Part shown: piece after piece, positions 60,901 through 64,000 of the stretch
How the letters are laid out: each line of letters starts with the position of its first letter
Numbering within the stretch: position 1 is the stretch's first letter
Assembly (NCBI GenBank): GCA_030156535.1
Contig: JASGMJ010000010.1
Span: forward strand, 1 to 64,000
Source: Candidatus Sumerlaeota bacterium
GTDB taxonomy: Bacteria; Sumerlaeota; Sumerlaeia; SLMS01; JAHLLQ01
DNA length: 64,000 bases
Direction of reading: 5' to 3'
Made by a program: the position numbers and the translations under genes
The notes under the pieces: generated by a model
Told to the model about the DNA's origin: nothing
The model's input: the letters and a program-made list of their open reading frames with translations, nothing else
Databases searched by the model: none

Positions 60901-63900
60901 ATGAATGGCGGCATAGTGATCCTGATTGCTGAAGCAGTCGCAGTTTACCTGTTGGTGCTCGGTTGTCATTCGTTGAGGCATCGCGTGGGGCTGGGACCTT
61001 TCTATGCGCTGCTCGGGGGCCTGACGGCCGTGATGTCCTGGGTGACGGACGCTGGCGTGCAGGTTGAGGCTGCCGGGATCACGTTCATGGTGGGTTCCAC
61101 GGTATTCTACACGGCGCTGCTGCTTGGCGTGTTTGTCGTCTATGTTTTCGACGGGGTGCGCTCGACCCGGCTGGCGATCCTGACGGTTGCCGGTATCTCG
61201 GCCATGGTGCCGCTCATCGCGGAGGTGCTGCATGCACAGGCGCGTCTGTCGGGAGTGGAGTTTCTGTCAACGGTTCCCGTTCCCAGCCTTCGCATCAATT
61301 CGGCCTCGGTGATAACAACAATCGCGGATCTGCTGTTTCTGGCGATGGCGTGGGAGTTTCTGGGCAAGCCGCTCTTGAAGATTCCGAGAACCCTGCGTGT
61401 TTACCTGACGTTGCTGGGCGTGTTGTGGCTGGACGTCGTGTTCTTTTCGACGGGGGCGTTCCTGGGCACGCCGCATTACCTCAGCATCATGCAGGGCACG
61501 CTGCTCAGCCGCCTTGTCGTTTCGGTGTTCGTCTTTCCGTTTCTTTCACTCTATTTGGAGTGGCAGAATCGCAAGGTGGGTGGGGGAATCGAGAGCCGCC
61601 CCGTCCTCGCGATTCTCCGCGAAGTTGAGGAAGCGCGTTCGGAACTCTCGCAGGCGAAGCGCGAAATCGAGCGCCGCCAGAAGGCCGAGGAGGCCTTGGG
61701 TACCAGCGAGCGCAAGTACCGCGAACTCTACGAGAACGCCCCCATCGGCATCTTCACCACCACGTCCGACGGCAGCGCTCTCGCCGTCAATCCCGCCATG
61801 GCGCGCATCCTCGGTTGCGCGACGCCGCAAGAGGTGATCGCCCGCTACACCAACCTCGGCCAGCATCTCTACGTGAGCGCCGAGCGCCGCGCCGAATTCC
61901 TGAGCCTTCTCAAAGAGCAGGGAACCGCCAAGGACTTCGAATACCAGGCACGTGCCGCCGACGGACGGCGCGTTTGGATCAACATGAGCGCCAGAATTTC
62001 GGAGAAGCTTCGCGGCGGCGCGTTCACGATCGAGGGATTTGCCATCGACGTCACCGAGCGCAAACGCACCATCGAGGCGCTCGAAGAATCCGAACGCAAA
62101 TGGAAGGATATCCTGCTCCACACGCCACAAATCGGCGTCGGTATCGACCCGAAGGCGAGAATCGTCTTTGCCAACGATCATTTCCTTCAACTCACCGGCT
62201 GGGAGGAAGAAGACGTTCTTGGCAAAGACTGGTTCGCGACCTTCATTCCCCGGGAACAACGCGAGCAGTTGCGGGCTGACTTTATCGCTGCAATGACCAG
62301 CGGCGAAACCGTGGAGTCTTCGACATACGAGAGCACCATCCTGACGCGTGGGGGAGAGCGCCGCGACGTCGCGTGGTTTAATGTCCTGACAAAGGATGCC
62401 GAGGGCGTCGTCGTGGACGTCACCTGTCTGGGTGTCGATCTGACCGAACGCAAACACGCCGAAGAGGAACTGCGCCACCGCGAGAGCATGCTCCAGAAAA
62501 TCTTCGACATCCTCCCCATCGGCCTCTGGTTCGCCGACAACGAGGGAAATATCCTGCGTGGCAATCCCGCCGGAGTGAAAATCTGGGGCGCCGAGCCACA
62601 CGTGCCGCTCATGGAGTACGGCGTCTTCAAGGCTCGCCGTCTTCCCTCGGGTGAACCCATTGCCCCGCACGAATGGGCGCTCGCGCGCACGATCCGCGAA
62701 GGCATCACCGTACAGGACGAACTGCTCGAAATCGACGCCTTCGACGGACAGACCAGGACAATCCTGAACTACACCACCCCCATCCTGGACGAACACGGAA
62801 AAGTGCAGGGCGCGATCGTGCTCAATCAGGACGTCACCGACCGCCGGCAGGCGGAGGACGAAAGGGCGAACCTGGAACAACAATACCGCCACGCACAGAA
62901 GATGGACGCCATCGGCCAACTCACTGGCGGTGTTGCCCATGACTTCAACAACCTGCTGCAGGTCATCAGCGGCGCCACCGACATGGCCCTCGAAGACGTG
63001 CCGCAAGGGCACCCCGCCCACGAGAGCCTCCTCGAAGTCGCCGAAGCAGGACAACGCGCCGCACGCCTCGTCGAGCAACTCCTCCTTTTTAGCAGGCGCC
63101 AGATCATGCGGCCGGGCGTTCTTGAACTCAATGGCGTCGTCACCGACCTGCTCCAGATGCTGCGCCGCGTCATTGGTGAGCACGTCCGCGTCGAATGGAC
63201 CCCCGGAGAAGAACTCGCCTCCATCCACGCCGACCGCGGCATGATCGAGCAGACCATCGTCAACTTGTGCGTCAACGCCCGCGACGCCATGCCGGAGGGC
63301 GGAACCATTACCCTCGCCACCAGCAACATCACCATCGGCGAGCAATTCATCGCCACGCATCAATGGGCAGTGGAAGGGGAGTATGTTCTCCTGAGCGTGA
63401 CCGACACTGGCATCGGCATGAACAAGGAAACGCTCGACCACATCTTCGAGCCCTTCTTCACCACCAAGGAAGTGGGCAAGGGCACCGGCCTTGGGCTCGC
63501 AACTGTCTATGGCATCGTCAAGCAGCACGGCGGAATGATCACGGCCGAGAGCCAACCCGGTGAGGGTTCGATCTTCCACGTCTACCTCCCCGTCTCCGGC
63601 ATGGAGGCGGGGCCGGTGAAGTCCGCTTCCCACCACGCACCAGTCAGGGGATCCGAGACAATTCTGCTCGCCGAGGACGATGAGATGGTGCGCAACCTTG
63701 CACGCCTCGTCCTCGAACGTGCCGGTTACACGGTTCTTGCCACCCACGATGGGGCCAGTGCCGTCGCCTTGTTTCGCAAGCACGCCAGCGAGATCGACCT
63801 CGCGATCCTGGACGTCGTGATGCCAGGCATGGGTGGACGCGAAGCCTTGGACGAAATGCGGAGAATCCGCCCCGGCGCCAAAGTCCTCTTTGCCAGTGGC

Positions 63901-64000
63901 TATAGCGAAAACGCCCTGCACACCAACTTCGTTCTCGACGAGGGACTTACGCTGATCGCCAAGCCCTACGGCCGCGACACGCTCCTGCGCGCCGTGCGCA
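60901..64000 (+). CDS. Hybrid sensor histidine kinase, 3' end beyond window
   Basis: An uninterrupted frame from ATG (MNGGIVILIAEAVAVYLL) to the window edge, at least 1033 residues. The N-terminus has about six to seven membrane helices (to residue 225) forming an integral sensor domain. A coiled coil (about 235-265) and three PAS domains follow: YRELYENAPIGIFTT, WKDILLHTPQIGVGID and LQKIFDILPIGLWFAD. The phosphoacceptor is H680 in GGVAHDFNNLL. The HATPase domain has NLCVNARDAM, DTGIGM and GTGLGLATVYG. A receiver domain has acidic AEDDE and phosphoacceptor D971 (ILDVVMPG), with KPYGRDTLL at the edge. The receiver was still open at base 64000. Inputs and partner regulator are unknown. Confidence 0.92.
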   Translation, partial: MNGGIVILIAEAVAVYLLVLGCHSLRHRVGLGPFYALLGGLTAVMSWVTDAGVQVEAAGITFMVGSTVFYTALLLGVFVVYVFDGVRSTRLAILTVAGISAMVPLIAEVLHAQARLSGVEFLSTVPVPSLRINSASVITTIADLLFLAMAWEFLGKPLLKIPRTLRVYLTLLGVLWLDVVFFSTGAFLGTPHYLSIMQGTLLSRLVVSVFVFPFLSLYLEWQNRKVGGGIESRPVLAILREVEEARSELSQAKREIERRQKAEEALGTSERKYRELYENAPIGIFTTTSDGSALAVNPAMARILGCATPQEVIARYTNLGQHLYVSAERRAEFLSLLKEQGTAKDFEYQARAADGRRVWINMSARISEKLRGGAFTIEGFAIDVTERKRTIEALEESERKWKDILLHTPQIGVGIDPKARIVFANDHFLQLTGWEEEDVLGKDWFATFIPREQREQLRADFIAAMTSGETVESSTYESTILTRGGERRDVAWFNVLTKDAEGVVVDVTCLGVDLTERKHAEEELRHRESMLQKIFDILPIGLWFADNEGNILRGNPAGVKIWGAEPHVPLMEYGVFKARRLPSGEPIAPHEWALARTIREGITVQDELLEIDAFDGQTRTILNYTTPILDEHGKVQGAIVLNQDVTDRRQAEDERANLEQQYRHAQKMDAIGQLTGGVAHDFNNLLQVISGATDMALEDVPQGHPAHESLLEVAEAGQRAARLVEQLLLFSRRQIMRPGVLELNGVVTDLLQMLRRVIGEHVRVEWTPGEELASIHADRGMIEQTIVNLCVNARDAMPEGGTITLATSNITIGEQFIATHQWAVEGEYVLLSVTDTGIGMNKETLDHIFEPFFTTKEVGKGTGLGLATVYGIVKQHGGMITAESQPGEGSIFHVYLPVSGMEAGPVKSASHHAPVRGSETILLAEDDEMVRNLARLVLERAGYTVLATHDGASAVALFRKHASEIDLAILDVVMPGMGGREALDEMRRIRPGAKVLFASGYSENALHTNFVLDEGLTLIAKPYGRDTLLRAVR

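Noticed and set aside
61546-63921. 791-residue frame on the minus strand opposite the histidine kinase
   Set aside because: It is a shadow of the kinase in GC-rich codons, has no family motif, and the opposite strand has clear PAS, HATPase and receiver motifs.

Overview
The window is GC-rich, free-living bacterial DNA with tightly packed genes, many of them joined by ATGA or GTGA overlaps. No marker gene in it fixes the phylum. The style points to a Planctomycetota-like or candidate-phylum bacterium such as Sumerlaeota or Hydrogenedentota. The signs are a DUF4175/vWA/MoxR/DUF58/BatA operon, a one-off type IV-like prepilin, many secreted beta-sandwich and kelch proteins, Hanks-type kinases with zinc ribbons, a class I fumarase, and heptamer and palindrome repeats in the gaps. 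This placement is an inference.

Layout. 1-7 kb: the end of an Rhs-like protein, tRNA-Pro(UGG), a large secreted S8/S53-like protease with BACON and Ig-like repeats, tRNA-Arg(ACG) and a lamin-tail-domain secreted protein. 7.4-19.5 kb (minus strand): a seven-gene operon, DUF4175-like > NHL lipoprotein > vWA membrane protein > DNA methyltransferase-caspase fusion > MoxR > DUF58 > BatA-like. 19.8-32.7 kb: housekeeping genes (tyrA, lysC-like, aspS, ymdB-like phosphoesterase, lysA) mixed with lipoproteins, an RDD membrane protein, a kelch-thioredoxin protein and a prepilin. 32.9-38.0 kb: a BamE-like lipoprotein and two tandem N-acetylmuramoyl-L-alanine amidases, each split by an inserted golvesin-like domain. 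38.2-40.2 kb: an AT-richer two-gene islet, DUF4279-like and SEFIR/TIR protein. 40.4-50.9 kb: DUF4434 protein, MoxR, pilT-dut-AsmA-like, a Ser/Thr kinase, an MFS transporter and fumarase. 51.0-57.6 kb: a glycan-related set (phosphodiester glycosidase, PfkB kinase, GH38-like). 57.8-64.0 kb: a degenerate squalene/phytoene synthase homologue, hypothetical genes and a hybrid histidine kinase cut by the window end.

The most notable item is the 681-residue gene at 11406-13451. It joins a complete beta-class adenine-type DNA methyltransferase to a caspase-like peptidase with an intact His/Cys pair and a C-terminal winged-helix-like segment. It is much more AT-rich than its neighbours and sits inside the vWA/MoxR operon, with its GTG start overlapping the preceding stop. 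Together with the SEFIR/DUF4279 islet it suggests anti-phage or cell-suicide functions. Several enzyme homologues also lack catalytic residues: the GH38 nucleophile, the aspartate-rich motifs of the squalene/phytoene synthase homologue, and the KFGGTS signature of the aspartate kinase.

The intergenic regions carry a dispersed repeat family (heptamer runs plus a TCTCCCGG hairpin) and two REP-like palindrome clusters. No rRNA, CRISPR array or complete insertion sequence was seen.
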